Positions 10,447 through 22,784 are shown, counted from the first letter of the stretch. The stretch is DNA of 64,000 bases from Phlegmacium glaucopus (GCA_015039465.1 MU129998.1:1-64000), one strand, 5' to 3'. Numbers and translations: made by a program. Notes: generated by a model not told the origin, from the letters alone.

Positions 10447-12296
10447 TCAAGAAGTTCTGGGGTATTTCTTCGTCAGGGTAGATGCCGAATTAATGAGAAG
10501 CCCAATACGAATTGCAAAGCCGACGGCCGCCACGATAGCGAGGACGATACCACTAATCCATGATGTTAACATGCTCTTTCCATCACTGTACATGAGGGAA
10601 ATCACGCTGTATGCACCCTTCCCAAGCCGAAAGGCGCTACTGTTACAATAACAGCGATCGTAGAAACCACTGAACTGGAAGACGCTCGTGGCAATGATTA
10701 ACAGTGTGTTCCCTCCTGCAATTATTCCCCCCCCCCTTGGCGAAGGCAGATGGCAAGACGACGGATGACTCGGGATCGGAAAGTCAGGGTGGTAAGAAAT
10801 CCAGGGTACGGCCGTGCCGGGGCATCAGTGGAATAGAATGTAAGGATGCTCGAGGTAAGAAGCATCATCCAAACTAAAGTGGAAGCACCCCCATATACGA
10901 TGTAGGACAATGAGCGGCAGCCTAAGCCTAGCATAACAAAAGGCTATCAATGAATGAACAACACGAAAGAGGGTCTCAAGCTCACCTATGGTTGGTGTGA
11001 ACCACACAACGACTATAGCTGCACCCGTCGTGCCCCACTGCAACATCAGCGCCAAAGCAGATGTGATGAGCATGCGGGAAAACACTGAACCATCGAGTCG
11101 CCATTCAGGACGGCGCCTCTTCCCAGGTCTCGGGCGACAATAGTCTGTCACCTGCTGAGCGGTCAGCTGATCCCATCCCCCCAGATTTTCGGTGACGCCA
11201 GGTTATTCCTGGAGCAATCTCCTCATCTTGTAGGTTCCGATCGCAGACATTATCGAATTTGTCACATACCACCATGACTGCTTGAACCCAAGGAAGAAAC
11301 CGGGCGTAATTGAAAATCGGGGCAGTAATGCGCTCGTGTAACCTTACATCATCTGTTGTTGAGAAGTCGAGGCCAATGGTGTGCCTTTTCGTAACAGCTA
11401 TGATTGGGGGATTGGTTGTATTTGCAACATAGGCGCGGGTATTGGCCGTTTCCACGGCCTCGTTGAGACGCGTGGAATCGCATTTTGGGGAGAGATGGAG
11501 CCATCCAAAGGCGATCGGGAGTAGCCAAAGCCAGAGGGTTCCCACGGACCCTCCACTGGTATTGTGATTTGTGTCAGCACTCTGCGTAAAATAATCGACA
11601 AGAGTGAAAATGTATGTAATGACGACCCATGCAATGGATGATGCCGAGGAGATTGACCATGTATGGGTGTATTGAAGGGACTTCCCTAGTTCTTGCCACC
11701 ATTGATCATTCTGAGGAAGGATGATAAGCAACGCAAGCCCCGCGTCATCTGAAATGCGGAGAGGTGACTGCTGCAAGCTACTTAGCACCCGCACTGCACT
11801 GTGAACATTTGCATCGCGATAATTCCAAAACCGCCGTGCGATCCATCGGCCATTGAGGGCGGTTAATGCGAGGGAGTATGCTGCGAGGGTGGGGGAACCA
11901 ACAGTGAGGCACATGGACGCCAAGTTGATCGCGATGTCGTTCGCTCCAAAGGGTAATTGAGAGATGAGTGCAAGCCAAGGCAGGAGCCATGCATTGAACT
12001 GCTGCGAGAATACAGACCATTGGAAAGACTCCTGATCTGCTCCACATTGCGAGACGCACAAATTGTATGTGATCGCCGTCGCATTGTTCGTCGAGGCTGG
12101 AAGGGGGCGGCCATGATTGTCCAATTTTCCATCAATGGTCATGTTGTTGATACTGACAAGACATTGATTGAAGTCCACGGCGCTCGCAAGTTGTGCGAGT
12201 CCAACGACCAAGGCTAAAAGAAGTATTCGAGTTTGTGCTGTCGACGATAATTGAGAGGATTTACATCAGGTACACGATCCTGGAGAACTCACGCAT
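10447..12296 (-). CDS. Uncharacterised multi-pass membrane protein (four exons, one homopolymer frameshift)
   Basis: Exons on the minus strand: 12296-12293 (ATG+C), 12237-11197, 11144-10986 and 10927-10447. The 4-nt first exon and 55-nt intron (GTGAGT...CAG) are needed to supply a start, giving MPQTRILLLALVVGLAQLAS, a good signal peptide cut near ASA. The N-terminal ectodomain (NNMTIDGKL...) has N-glycosylation sites and cysteines. Hydrophobic segments then occur at LLPWLALISQLPFG, IAWVVITYIFTLV, TLWLWLLPIAFGWL, ALMLQWGTTGAAIVVVWF, VWMMLLTSSILTFY, TLLIIATSVFQF and a C-terminal GIVLAIVAAVGFAIR. The motif YDRCYCNSS precedes the last segment. The exon sum is one base short of a multiple of three; the deficit sits in a 10-G run at 10727-10736, where 11 G restores 561 aa. 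I recall similar proteins in agaricomycete genomes, with no known function. The second intron starts GTCACC, so its donor is the least certain. Confidence 0.7.
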
Positions 12297-13195
12297 AGAA
12301 ATAACTGAGAAAACAGGGAGCTAGAGCGGGCAGCCGTAGTCAGAACCACAGATAGACGACCAGGAATGGTAGAGCGGTGGAAAAACGACCAGAGATGGAG
12401 CCTAGGCTTATATAGAACATTCTGACACTCACAGCATCGAAATTCTTAAAACATATTACAACATGAGAAGTTTACTTTTTAGGTAACAATACAGTGACTT
12501 ACATTGCCGTTTGCCCAACCACATTGCTGAAAGTTGTTTACATCGGTTGGTGTGAGTGTTCGGCGGTTGCTCGGCTCATGGTCATCCCTGCACTCATTCT
12601 GCTTTTACGAGATTGAAAAAAAGGCTCCTAAGGTCGATTGTTCTACCTGCTTGTTTTGGATGCCAGATTTCTGCTTTTCTGGGGGTGAAATAGGGGAAAG
12701 CGAGTCTTCTGTAGCTCCGAATGTATCAGGCACGGTCAAAGACAAGACATGGACAAACACGTTTTCCCACCATTCGTGTGCAAACGGCAATGTAAATCGC
12801 TGTAAGGCTGTCCGTTGTGGTCCTCTAGAGGCTAGTGCGAGTGCATTCTACTATTGACAGGAGGTACCTGCCATCGACGTGTCAGCGTAAGGCTTCATGA
12901 CAATGGAAGCCGGGGAGAACAACAACGGCGCCCGTTTACCTTGAGCAAAAATTCAACGCCTCGTTTCCAATAGAAAGGTTAGAATGAATGAAATGTACTG
13001 CTGATAGCAGTGCTGTACCTGAGAAATGTTAGAGACCGTGAACGAAAATGGACACCGCTGGTAGGTGAAGTGAGGTGTGGCAGGGAGGCACACCATTGTC
13101 AAAGCCATCAGTGCCGATGACCGACCTACGTTACCTGTCCTCGTTAAAGCTTAGTCATCTACCTTAACCACTCTGACGTGTGACCTTGCCTCAGA
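12297..13195. other. Intergenic stretch between divergent genes
   Basis: Contains the upstream regions of the membrane-protein gene (minus strand) and the phosphotransferase gene (plus strand). The open frame at 12534-12857 has no features I can support. Confidence 0.5.
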
Positions 13196-14549
13196 ATGTC
13201 TGACCATCCGCACGATGAGGCTGACGCTCATTTCAATGAACTTGTCTCATCAATTCACACAGAGCGACTGTGCGCTGCTGCATCTCGCTTGAAAGCTGAT
13301 GTTGAGTGCAGGCTTGGTGGAACAATCGTTGGAGGTGAGTAAAGTGAGTGACACGCAGGGATCCTAAACATAATCTGATTTAATAGGGTTTAACGTCCTC
13401 TTCGAGATTGTGTTCGCTGATGGTATAACGTGGCTCGCGCGTTGTCCATTGACCTATAATTGCTCGTCCGAGGATGCGTCTGACATTCTAATGCAATCCT
13501 ATGCCGCTACCCTCAAGTATATTAAGCTCCACACCTCTATTCCCGTGCCAGAAGTGTTCGCCTGTTGCAGGAAATCGGACAAGGGAAACGACGTCAGGTC
13601 GTCCTATATCCTCATGGAATGCCTTCCTGGCCGAGCTCTAGATCTACAAGACACTGAGGAGGATGATGAGCAGTACGTACAAACTAGCGTGGCTGCAGAG
13701 ATGGTTTTTCAGCAATTAGCAGCCTTCATCATGCAGCTAGGTATGCTAATTCTTTCTATCGCGATTCTTTCTGCACTTCTGAAACACTGTAGCTTCATTG
13801 CAGTTTGACAAGATTGGTACCCTTCAGGAACAACCTGTGGGTAGTGGAACTTTCTCTATTGCCGAATATTTCGATTCCGGTATAGTCTATCCTGAAGAAC
13901 GTGGTAAAATCTATGAGGCTTCGTCAATCAAAGGACCCTTCAGCACCGTTTCAGAATACCATTCTGCTTTATTGTCGCTCAACCACAACTTTGCTCTAGC
14001 CGATCCGGAGGACGAGGATGGCGACTACTTGCGTTCTGTACAACAGTGCCGTCTCTTGCAGCCCAAACTTTCTCTGCCACAGTACGAAAATGGGCCTTTT
14101 GTAGTTAATCACGATGACTTGTCAAGTTCTAATATCCTGGTACATTGTCGTCTCGCATGTCTTCCAGATTATTAACGCTTCCACCCCAGGTTGATGATGA
14201 TTATAACATTACCGGTGTCCTCGACTTCCCTGGGACCATTGTTCCCCTGCCGTCGCTCTGTGTTTATCCAATTATTTTTACAGAGAATCATGTCACACCG
14301 TTCACTGATCGGACACTATGGCTGCAATCTATTTTGGATGCGCAGCCTGTTCTGGGCAGTGCATTGAACGACCTAGAGGTGAGAAAGCTGTTGATGGAAA
14401 GTGCCACGAGTAGATGCTGCCTCGATCATGCCTTGCATCATAGTTATGCATATGTCGCTATCTCGTCATTGGCAAAGAAGTTCAGCATTGGAGAAGGTAA
14501 TGCAGACGGGCCGCCCCAGCACAGAAAGGACATTTCTCCTTTATGTTGA
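13196..14549 (+). CDS. APH-family phosphotransferase (aminoglycoside/choline kinase-like fold)
   Basis: Exons 13196-13334, 13387-13740, 13793-14139 and 14190-14549 total 1,200 nt (399 aa) with consistent phases. The start is ATG in MSDHPHDEADAHF. Residues 35-60 (CRLGGTIVGGFNVLFEIVF) match the nucleotide-binding glycine-rich strand of APH proteins. IPVPEVFA and SYILMECLPGRAL match the hinge region. The catalytic loop is NHDDLSSSNILV (Brenner-type HxDxxxxN), followed by GVLDFPG, the equivalent of the metal-binding D(W/F) motif. The usual role of the family is ATP-dependent phosphorylation of a small hydroxyl compound. The substrate cannot be told, and fungal paralogues are numerous and mostly uncharacterised. 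For the second intron, acceptor CTGTAG at 13792 was chosen over GCAG at 13803 because only the former keeps the frame. Confidence 0.85.
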
Positions 14550-15107
14550 AGGAGGTGGCTTCTTCACTGACTTGAGGCCAAGTTTTTCGGTTTCTGACTA
14601 TTCTGTCTTTTTTGTTCGAAATGGTCAAAATTATTATTAGTACTTTTATGCAAATTAAAGCAATGCCAACAACTCTATTCGTAAACATTGTCCCGATTTC
14701 ATTTCATTTCAATTTTTTACGGCGCTGAGAAAAGTTGTTTGGCAGCTGAACGACCAAGTAAAATATCTGTCAAACGTTAAATCTTGAATATTACAATGGA
14801 CCATCGTTTTTCAGCTAATTGATCATTGATAGACATGAAATACATAATACTAATCCGTAGAATTGTATCTACGTGTCAAAACAAAACTTTGAATCAGGAA
14901 GGTTGAGTACTAGGTATGATGAACGAGGAACCCGAGGTAGTTCAATGGCCTTCGAAAGCAAGACGGTCTTCGGGAGGTCCAACTTCAGCGATCAGACAAA
15001 CGGAGCCAAAAGTGTGAGTAAGCCCAGAAGAGTCACCAAAATACGCGATATACGGTCATGGACGCATTGAAATCGGTCAAAGGTTTGACCGGTGGGGGTG
15101 GCATCTT
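14550..15107. other. Intergenic stretch
   Basis: AT-rich, no gene or repeat recognised. Confidence 0.5.
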
Positions 15108-16171
15108 TCAATCCCTATTATCCATCCACTCCATATCCGTCACCTTGGGATGGTCATAGTCATAGACATATTCCCCGTCACATTCACATCTGAGGTACTG
15201 CAAGATATCTGTATCGTCGTCGAGCTGGCTTGAAGTGAGCCGCGGATAATCAGTGAGTTCGTTTAGCAGGATGGAGATGTTGTTCTCGGATGTGTGGTTT
15301 GTACAGCGAGTAGAGGAATACATCGGAAGAAGCCCCATGACAGATGCTTTGGACTCGGATACTTTCGTGGTCTTGCTCCCAAGTATGATGGGGATACTTG
15401 TGGGACAGACCGAATCCTACAAGTCCTCCTTGGGAAGGAATGAGCTGTTTGCTAAGAGAGCTGCTAATCCAGCGTTTATCTGCAAGTTTGCTTCGGTATA
15501 AGAAGACACAATGATAACAGAACGCAGAGGATGGTCGATGAAGCATAGTGAGGGTGATGCGATAGCCAGAGGTGACAACGGCGACTTCGGGCCAAACATG
15601 GTGTCACTGCGCGGTGTATCGATGTACATTTTGAAGAACTCTCCTGGCCTTGGATAGTGTGCATCAAGGTTAAGAGATAGCTTACTGCGGAAAGTAAAAC
15701 ACGAAATACCTACCATATACATTGAGCTTGTAAAACTCGACCCCAATGGTTCTGTCGACATTGACCCCGCAGTAGCTTCTCGCGAATTGTATCGATGATG
15801 CCAGACGGTAGAGGAGAGAAAAGGGTGTCAAAATGTGTGGGATCCAACCTTCCAGCCCTGCGGTAGGATTCATCGATAACGTCCTCTTGTTCCTACGAAA
15901 GACGCTGGTTGGCATGCCTAAATGAGGGATGAGTCCGATGCTGGTGGTGTTTAACTTGGAAAAATCGATTAATCCGGCACGTTGAGTATTTCGTACTGAT
16001 CATAGAAGATGTCAGATTTTAATAATAAGAGAAACTGACTTGGGTTTCTTTCCAGAGCGGTAAAAGAGCGTCAATGTGTTTTCGTCAAGTGGCACAGTCC
16101 TGCCGCAGTATTGGGGGCTCGAAGGTATAAAACGCGGCTTTCACGCCAAGAGCTCCTGTAATCGAAGACAT
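15108..16171 (-). pseudogene. Decayed multi-exon gene of unknown family
   Basis: From an ATG at 16171 a coding-like stretch reads MSSITGALGVKAAFYTFEPP, then needs a one-base frame change to continue PLDENTLTLFYRSGKKPK before a possible intron. Farther down, coding-like blocks (DRTIGVEFYKLNVYG; HYPRPGEFFKMYIDTPRS; IDHPLRSVIIVSSYTEANL) lie in frames that join only with stops. At 15417 a single in-frame TAG separates LPKEDL from DSVCPTSIPIILGSKTTK. The residues look like real protein rather than chance ORFs, but the frame is broken at several points. I do not recognise the family. An unusual intron arrangement instead of decay is possible. Confidence 0.4.
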
Positions 16172-16913
16172 AGTTGAAGAAAAAAGGATTATGAGGATGA
16201 AAATGTAGTGGAAATATTCCTGCCGGACTCGGCAAGTGGACGTGAGAATCATGACGTCACTAAACAGGCTAAATTCCGATCATGGCAATGCCTCTTAGAC
16301 GGCACGAAATAGTAAGCGATTTTGTTTCTGGTCTTGGCATATTTCACGATACACGAAAATATAGGTTGGCCAGTTCTTTACTCCAATCCCCAGGCTTGAC
16401 GCGACAACCTCTATCATTTTCGTGCACATTTTTGAACTCAACTACTATTCTCATTAACGCTTGGCGACATCTTGAGGCCTGATCAACCGTCGGAATCCGC
16501 CATCTCTACGAAAAATACAACATGTCGACCATCCGAACAAGGTAGACATCGTGAGTACTGCTTTAACTTGAACACTCTTTCGCAGCCTGAGGTATTTCTT
16601 CACAAGGTTCGTTGGGCCATGAGTCGTTTTCATCATCCAAAACCTTACCAGTTAAACTTCGCAATAAATAATTAATAGCATTGTTGTAATCCCATCGCAA
16701 TGTTGATAATTCTCGAAGATCCCGCAAATTCATAGAGGGCTATGGCTTATATGTTAAAAATTTACATATTTATTCTACCCTATATGATATATCACATTAT
16801 ATCACAATTTTTTCATAGAGTGAGGACGCAAGAGAATACATACTTAGTGCGGGTGACATTAACCACGGTCTGCAAGACATCGTTGCGATGTATGTGGAGC
16901 TATATGAGTAATT
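16172..16913. other. Intergenic stretch
   Basis: No gene or repeat recognised. The short open frames present are not supported. Confidence 0.45.
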
Positions 16914-17500
16914 TTATCGGTGAGTAATTGAAAATATAGCGAGGGTTCCCACCACAGTCTTTCCGCTGTCAGACTACACGGATTGGGTGAATGCTTGGTC
17001 ATTATTTAATAATAAAAAACACGAATGTGACAAACCTCGTTTTCCTTTTTGATAGACTGGGACGTAAGATTCGGGGTGTCATACCATGCCGATGATATTT
17101 CTACTCTCTTCTTCTCCTTGAAGGGCCCCCAGATAATTTCATCGTTGGTATTATCCTCATCAATCTCATTAACAAGCGTAGTGCCTTTGTCGCCTTCAAG
17201 AATATAGTTTTCATCAGACTCATCGGATTCGGATGAATCTCCAGTGAAAATATCAGGAAAGACCATTTGACGACTGTCGCCATCTTTCGTGACAAACTAG
17301 ATAAGTATTAGAGCGACGAATAACGAGAAATAAGGGACAAATACCCCGGAAATGGAAATTTTGGTGTTGGGTTCAACATATATCACAACTACATCTGCAG
17401 TGTCCTCTTTTATCGTCGTTGTTTCAGCGCTGGCACGTAATTTGGCAGGGAGAGAAATCTTAGCAGACTTGATACGGGCGGGTTGAAAAAGTGGAGCCAT
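16914..17500 (-). CDS. Small acidic protein of unknown function
   Basis: Three exons on the minus strand: 17500-17345, 17296-17036 and 16973-16914, 477 nt, 158 aa, phase 0 at both joins. It starts MAPLFQPARIKSAKISLPAK and ends TVVGTLAIFSITHR. The middle carries an acidic stretch (GDSSESDESDENYILEGD) followed by IIWGPFKEKKRVEISSAWYD. The pattern 'alternating beta strands, acidic loop, (I/V)xGPF(K/D)xxxxxE(I/L), short C-terminal strand' resembles the next gene at 18827-19476, which has VYGPFDQETKLELE and ends LATVVRWSR. The two may be distant paralogues. There is no signal peptide or membrane segment, so it is probably cytosolic. Confidence 0.65.
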
Positions 17501-17587
17501 TATAAATGCTACAGGGAGGAAGAAGGAAGTGCAGTATGGATCAATATATATGTTTCTTCCAAATTATAATATACGCACAAAGATCAT

Positions 17588-17672
17588 CCGTTGAAGACAA
17601 TTATTACCACGAGTATTCTTATGAACTCTCTCTTATCAGGCGCCCTACTTTTAATCCGGCGGCATTTGCATA
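17588..17672 (-). promoter_or_regulatory. Shared upstream module B (copy 1)
   Basis: On the minus strand, 90-170 nt upstream of the 17500 start: GGATTAAAAGT, GGGCGCCTGATAAGA, then AATAATTGTCTTCAA. The same blocks in the same order occur at 18033-18115 and 23000-23080, next to two other genes. Confidence 0.6.
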
Positions 17673-18032
17673 AATATATTGTGGCTAATATCTGGGTGGA
17701 TTTTCACCTCAATTAATAAGCAGATCTCGCCATTTCCTATCGTTACATGTTTACCGTTCACTCAACTTGGAAGCTCTTTTAATTTTGTTACCTTCCAGAA
17801 CCAAATGTTGACGAATCAGTCTTTTCTTATATATGACATGATCTCCTGCCAGTGCGGACTATTCTGTGTAAATAAACACAACTTCTGCGGATAGTTTGTC
17901 ATGAGAAGCGACAAAATCTTTCCTTATATTCTTAACCCAAAACCTTCACATACTTTGGTCTTGGGAAAGCGTAATTTTTGGTCCTCAGTTTCCACTTACA
18001 CTCATTCACCAGGCAGTGACACAGCGAAATTT

Positions 18033-18370
18033 ATTGGATTAAAAGTCGGGCGCCTGATTGGCACCTGATTGGCGCCTAATAAGATAGAACACTCTTGGGA
18101 ATAATTGTCTTCAAAGGGTATGGTGCATCGTGTGGAAGTGTCACCTGAAATCCACCGACGGGCACGGCATCCTTGAATCTTATCATAAACGTTTGGCATA
18201 ATATTACTTCGAAAACTAGTAAGATTATAGTGCAAGACCGACTTTTGTATTATAGCTCTAATTGGGTGTGTAAAAATAGCTGACGTGGGAGCTTTAAGGT
18301 GAAGTGATAGGAAGTGATTCAGCGGAGATGGCATGGAAATTTCCGGTGACGCTCGGTGATCCTTTAAACA
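18033..18370 (+). promoter_or_regulatory. Shared upstream modules B, A and C (copy 2)
   Basis: B at 18033-18115 (TTGGATTAAAAGTCGGGCGC ... AATAATTGTCTTCAAA), A at 18122-18178 (GTGTCACCTGAAATCCACCG ... GGCATCCTTGAAT) and C around 18326-18357 (GATGGCATGGAAATTT, GACGCTCGGT). All three recur at 22.79-23.08 kb. They lie between two divergent small genes and could serve either. Confidence 0.55.
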
Positions 18371-18826
18371 AGGAGATATTTTAAATAGATGACATGGAAT
18401 CTTTTGACTGAGTGTTTCACGGGCAAGTTTGGTGACCCTGAATAAATAGAAGTATGATGCATCTTCTTAAATTCTAACATTGTAGAGGATTGGTATGGTT
18501 TTTCCCGGCCGTTGGCGTGGTTCTAGGCATCGATGATCGATCAGGTGGTAGAATATTCGGATACTTGTATTATAGGAAGATGTTTTTCAGTTGACCATGG
18601 CGAAGCGCTCACTCATCATCTCGGATATAACCAGGTAAGGCGAGTTTTCTCTTCAGCTGACCATAGTTACATTTTTAGAATTGACAAATGGAATACCTTC
18701 GGCCAGACTTCAAGTTATGATTATGCCTCTTCTCGAGCAATATAAAAGGGTCATCCTAAAGTCAAAGTTATCTCTAGATCACATTTATCTCTCACTTTCA
18801 ACTGCTGTCGTAATTTGCATTCCAAT

Positions 18827-19476
18827 ATGACTCACCCCAAACCCACTGTCAGTGGCCGAAAGGTCACTTTTATAATCAACAAGAACGCTCTTGCACTGGT
18901 TTGCGGGGTATGTAATAATTACTCTCGTTGTTAACATTATATACTTATTTGCCTAATGCAAATGTCATTTAATTTTTTCAGGTCGCCATCTCCTCTAACC
19001 CCCAAACAGTGTACCTCAAGATCCTGGATTCCAACAACACTCAAATCGTAGCTGTTGACGGTGTCAAGTTTGAGCTGGATTTGGAAGGAACAAACGAAAC
19101 CCTGTTCACAAACCCCTCAGACGAAAAGATAGGAGGTGTTTATGGTCCATTTGACCAAGAGACAAAGCTCGAGCTGGAGTTTTCCCATGGTAGAACGGAG
19201 GAAGAGGAAGAAAAAGGTAAAATTATTACGAGTAAGATGAAAGCGGTGTGTTTTTTCTCTATTAGCTTATAAGTATACTAAATCCTGCGGTACTTTTTTA
19301 GCTCATTGACGAAGATGAGACGACCCGTGTGGACATGGTATAGAGTTTTTTAACCTTTTTATTTCCAGCAACACTTTACTTAATAATTGTTCGAGTAGAT
19401 TCCCTATGACAATGGTTACACCGAGGGCAAGGATGTAACTGACACACTTGCCACTGTTGTGCGTTGGTCCAGATGA
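18827..19476 (+). CDS. Small acidic beta-rich protein of unknown function
   Basis: Four exons: 18827-18907, 18982-19245, 19302-19337 and 19399-19476 (459 nt, 152 aa, frame kept through all joins). The protein begins MTHPKPTVSGRKVTFIINKN and has a Glu-rich segment (GRTEEEEEKGKI) after VYGPFDQETKLELEFSHG. There is no signal peptide or transmembrane segment. The alternating hydrophobic pattern (QTVYLKILDSNNTQIVAVDG) suggests a beta-sandwich. Its probable distant relative is the gene at 16914-17500. The third exon is only 36 nt. TATA-like TATAAAAGG lies at 18741-18749, about 80 nt upstream of the ATG. No function can be assigned. Confidence 0.7.
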
Positions 19477-21584
19477 TATCTTTCACCGCTTCGGCGTCTT
19501 CCGAGTCGCTTCACCAAGTCACGCCGCACGTTGGCTGCACGGTCATCGACTCATCTAACGATTCTAAGTAATCAATTTTCTTTTATATTTGTACTACTAG
19601 CCTTCGTCTCTTGCTTACATTGATTTGTCTACCTGACCCGTTTTTTCTGTCGAATATAATACAAAATAACCAAGTTCTCATTTATCTGAGTCCGATTGTG
19701 ATTACGTAAAGATCACAAACGTGACCGCTGTGTATTTTTCTGGTATCCAACCACAACACATTTATTACGAGGAGCGATAAGCGCGAACAAGCATACGCTC
19801 GAAGACAAAGATAAAAATATCCGACAATCACTCTGCTGCAACACTGACGTTCTAAGAAGCCACACGACACAACACAGGTTACGATACTGTCCAATCTTTG
19901 TTCCAGGTATATTGCCAGTACGATCTTACTATGTATCTACGTCCGTCTAATCACAAATATTGACCAGCCCCACCCCCTTTGGTAAAATTCCTCATCCCTC
20001 ATCTGGCTCTGTACTCCAATTCATGTGGCTTGCACAGAACCGTGCGAGAACTGGGACGAAGATTTCGGGTTCCAACAATCTAAAAGAAGCACTGCACAAC
20101 GATTCGTCCTCCTCGCAGACTACCATCATCTTTGGATGCAGAGGCCGCGAACAAGAGGTCCGAACCATCACTGCGCGGTCCGGTCGTGCCCCACCCAAGC
20201 TGGTCTGCCTCCCACGTCCACGTAGTTCATGTTCTCGCTCAACACCATTCACACGGACGCTTCCACGGCGCCCACGTACCTGACCTCTTTGCCTTCGCCT
20301 CCTTCGTCTGCCGAGCCGGAGGTATGATCGTCTGTGCCTCTTCAAGGACATGCCCCCCTGAAAGTCCGGTGCGCCAGTGCATTGATTGCTAAGCATCGAA
20401 AGCGTCAAGATTGGGGTCTTGAGCGACAGGGAGGTTTCCAAGTGATATGTCAACGGTGTGTATTTTTTTTAAGCAACTTTATAGCTCCTTTTGTGTCTGT
20501 TTTAAAAAAAAGTTGAACTTTGATCCTTGTTTTTCTTTTTTTTTCCGTTCTAATCCATAGGCCTACCGCATCAGCAATCGGGGGTGCCCGTTTGCATTTT
20601 TTTTCGTCACCTCCGAGCACGATCCATTTCTATTCTCATTTTCCTGCTACTTCTATTTCAATTTTCGATGTCATGACCTTCCTGCGTGTCGTCTCTTCGT
20701 TCTCTGAAGCGACGGCCTCGAGGGCTGGCTTTGTGGCCGGTCGAATTTGGCGTTGATATATGTTTTCGTTGTTTTCATAATTTTTTGTACTAATCCTAAT
20801 TTTACTATTTCCTCTTCTATTTTCCGATGGCACGGTCTTCCAGGAGAAGGCAGTCTTCGGCAATCGGATTTCATATCATCTTTCTTTCTTGTATATCTTA
20901 TTTTGTTCGATGAGCAGCGCGCCCAGCCTATGTTTGGCTTATTGCATTCAGTCTCTGCGTTTATGGTCATCTCAACCCTCCCTCGTTGTCTCGCGTCCCG
21001 TTTTGCGGAGCGGTTTGAAGTTTTTCAGTAGCTTACGCTCTTGTCTTTGTCCCTTACACATTTTTGATCCCATCACTTTCCTCGGCGCTTACTACGCCGA
21101 ACCCCGTCTCGCACCCGAGCCACCAAGACCGGCAAGTCACTCTCTATTCTCAATCTATGCTCTCTAAGATCTAAATTAGCTCAGATCCATTTGAAGAGTG
21201 CTTATGCGTTAGCACGATTTCAGGAGGCAGAATACGATTTTTTGACAACTTGAAGTTTTCTCCCAGATTCTGGAAGTACGAAGATTCGATTTCGCGCCAA
21301 GTCAGGTATAAATTGCTGATGTGCCTGTTAGTAAATGAATACGTTCAAGCACATTTCCCAAATCAATTCCTCTTATCTTTTACTCTCATCTGCCACTATT
21401 TACTCATTGATGATAACCTGTTGGCGTCAAACATCAGTCTGGCCAGTCGCGGATAATGATAATAAAAGTACAATTTGTATTTGATGTAGAATTTACATGA
21501 CATATTCTTCCTTGACTACTTCCAAGTGTCAATCATAGCACTGATGGATTCCAACAGTCGAAGGTCAGTAGAGAGAAAGTCTCC
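19477..21584. other. Long intergenic stretch without a supported gene
   Basis: Several overlapping open frames on both strands at 19960-20460 (up to 153 aa, Arg/Pro-rich) overlap each other and share no domain or intron logic. 20460-21170 is T-rich with decayed-looking frames. Nothing here can be called a gene from sequence alone. Confidence 0.45.
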
Positions 21585-22651
21585 TCATTTCCATGTTGCG
21601 GTAGGGGGATTCGAAGCATGCGAGTCATCGATTGGGATGGGATCATTGGCTAAAATGCAATAGATAAATTTTATAGCCATTTTCGCCAGATAAGATACTT
21701 ACGGAAGAACTAGATTAAATTCATGCCAGTGCATTAGAAAAAGGAAACAAAGGAAGCCTAAAACAAAAGAAACACACCACTCCGACAAGTTGGTCAGTAT
21801 TTCCACTGGGGTAAAACAAAAGCCTGTCGCTGGTATAGTTGGCAACAGACGTATCCTTGAGACTATCGATCAAGTTGAAATGGAATACCCCGTTGATATC
21901 TGCAATATATAGTACACTAAGCGGAGAACGTAAATGAGGATAGAAAAGCTTTCTCACTAATACCGGGCTTTTTGGAATTATCAATGACGTCAAAAGTCGC
22001 CGTTTTGCCAATGGGCTCGAGCGTAAGAGTCACAGTCTTGCTGCCAGTGACCTTGTACATGTTAGCAGAACAGGTGCCAATCTGTTGTTCACCCCAAGTA
22101 CCAGAGCCATTCTGAAGAAGGTTGGTTTCTATGTTGTTCTAAGCAGCCAAAGTTAGAAACGTGTAGGACTCAAATTGATTTTGCGTCGCTCACAGCGTCC
22201 TTGGTCAAGAACTGCGGTACAGAGGTCGTTAGTGAGCGCGAAATGTGGCGAAAAGGATCGACATACAGAAGCGAAGCGGGTTTCACTATCGTCTGCTGTA
22301 GTAAGGAAATCAACGCGAATGGCCATGGGAGTCTCGCTGTTGTAGAAGACATTATAATAGACAGTACCCACCTTGCTGCTTGTATCGCTCAAGGCACTGT
22401 AAAATAATATTCCCTCAGGATCTGCCGATATATGTCAACATTAATATTCTAGGAGGTTTATGAGAATCGATGTTACCTCTTCCAAACGAAATACCGTCAA
22501 CAAATTCTCTCATGATGGAGGTGGCATAGACGCGGAAGCCTTGCTTGTGGTTGTCATCCCAGTAGAATAGTGCAGCGGCAGCACAGCACAGATCAAAGTC
22601 ATTGGCTAAGGCAGAGATCTGAGTGGCGTACGTGTCTGTGGTTGATGTCAT
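21585..22651 (-). CDS. Uncharacterised protein with micro-exons (seven exons, 238 aa)
   Basis: Minus-strand exons: 22651-22477, 22421-22267, 22211-22194 (18 nt), 22138-21964, 21899-21778, 21709-21703 (7 nt) and 21649-21585. They sum to 717 nt with consistent phases and GT...AG borders. It starts MTSTTDTYATQISALANDFD; later segments include ILFYSALSDTSSKVGTVYYN, FLTKDA and GTWGEQQIGTCSANMYKVTG, and it ends PPTATWK. The predicted structure is beta-rich with no signal peptide. I do not recognise the family. The upstream region carries modules C, A and B shared with the 17-19 kb genes. The 7-nt exon is inferred from frame only and is the least certain part. Confidence 0.6.
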
Positions 22652-22784
22652 TGCAATTGCTTGAACGAAGTGAGATAGGGCAGCCTTTAACCACCTTCAG
22701 CCAATACATCACAGAAATACGGTAAACTGATCCAAAAATGTTGCAAAAATGTGCGCTACCCTAATAGAAGAGGTGAAAATATTT

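Noticed and set aside
20025..20392. Small plus-strand gene with DAEAANKRSEPSLRGPVV
   Set aside because: No start context, intron or similarity support; same region as other overlapping frames.
19960..20453. Overlapping ORFs on three frames (up to 153 aa)
   Set aside because: Composition is Arg/Pro/Ser-rich on both strands, frames overlap one another, and there is no domain, signal peptide or splice logic.
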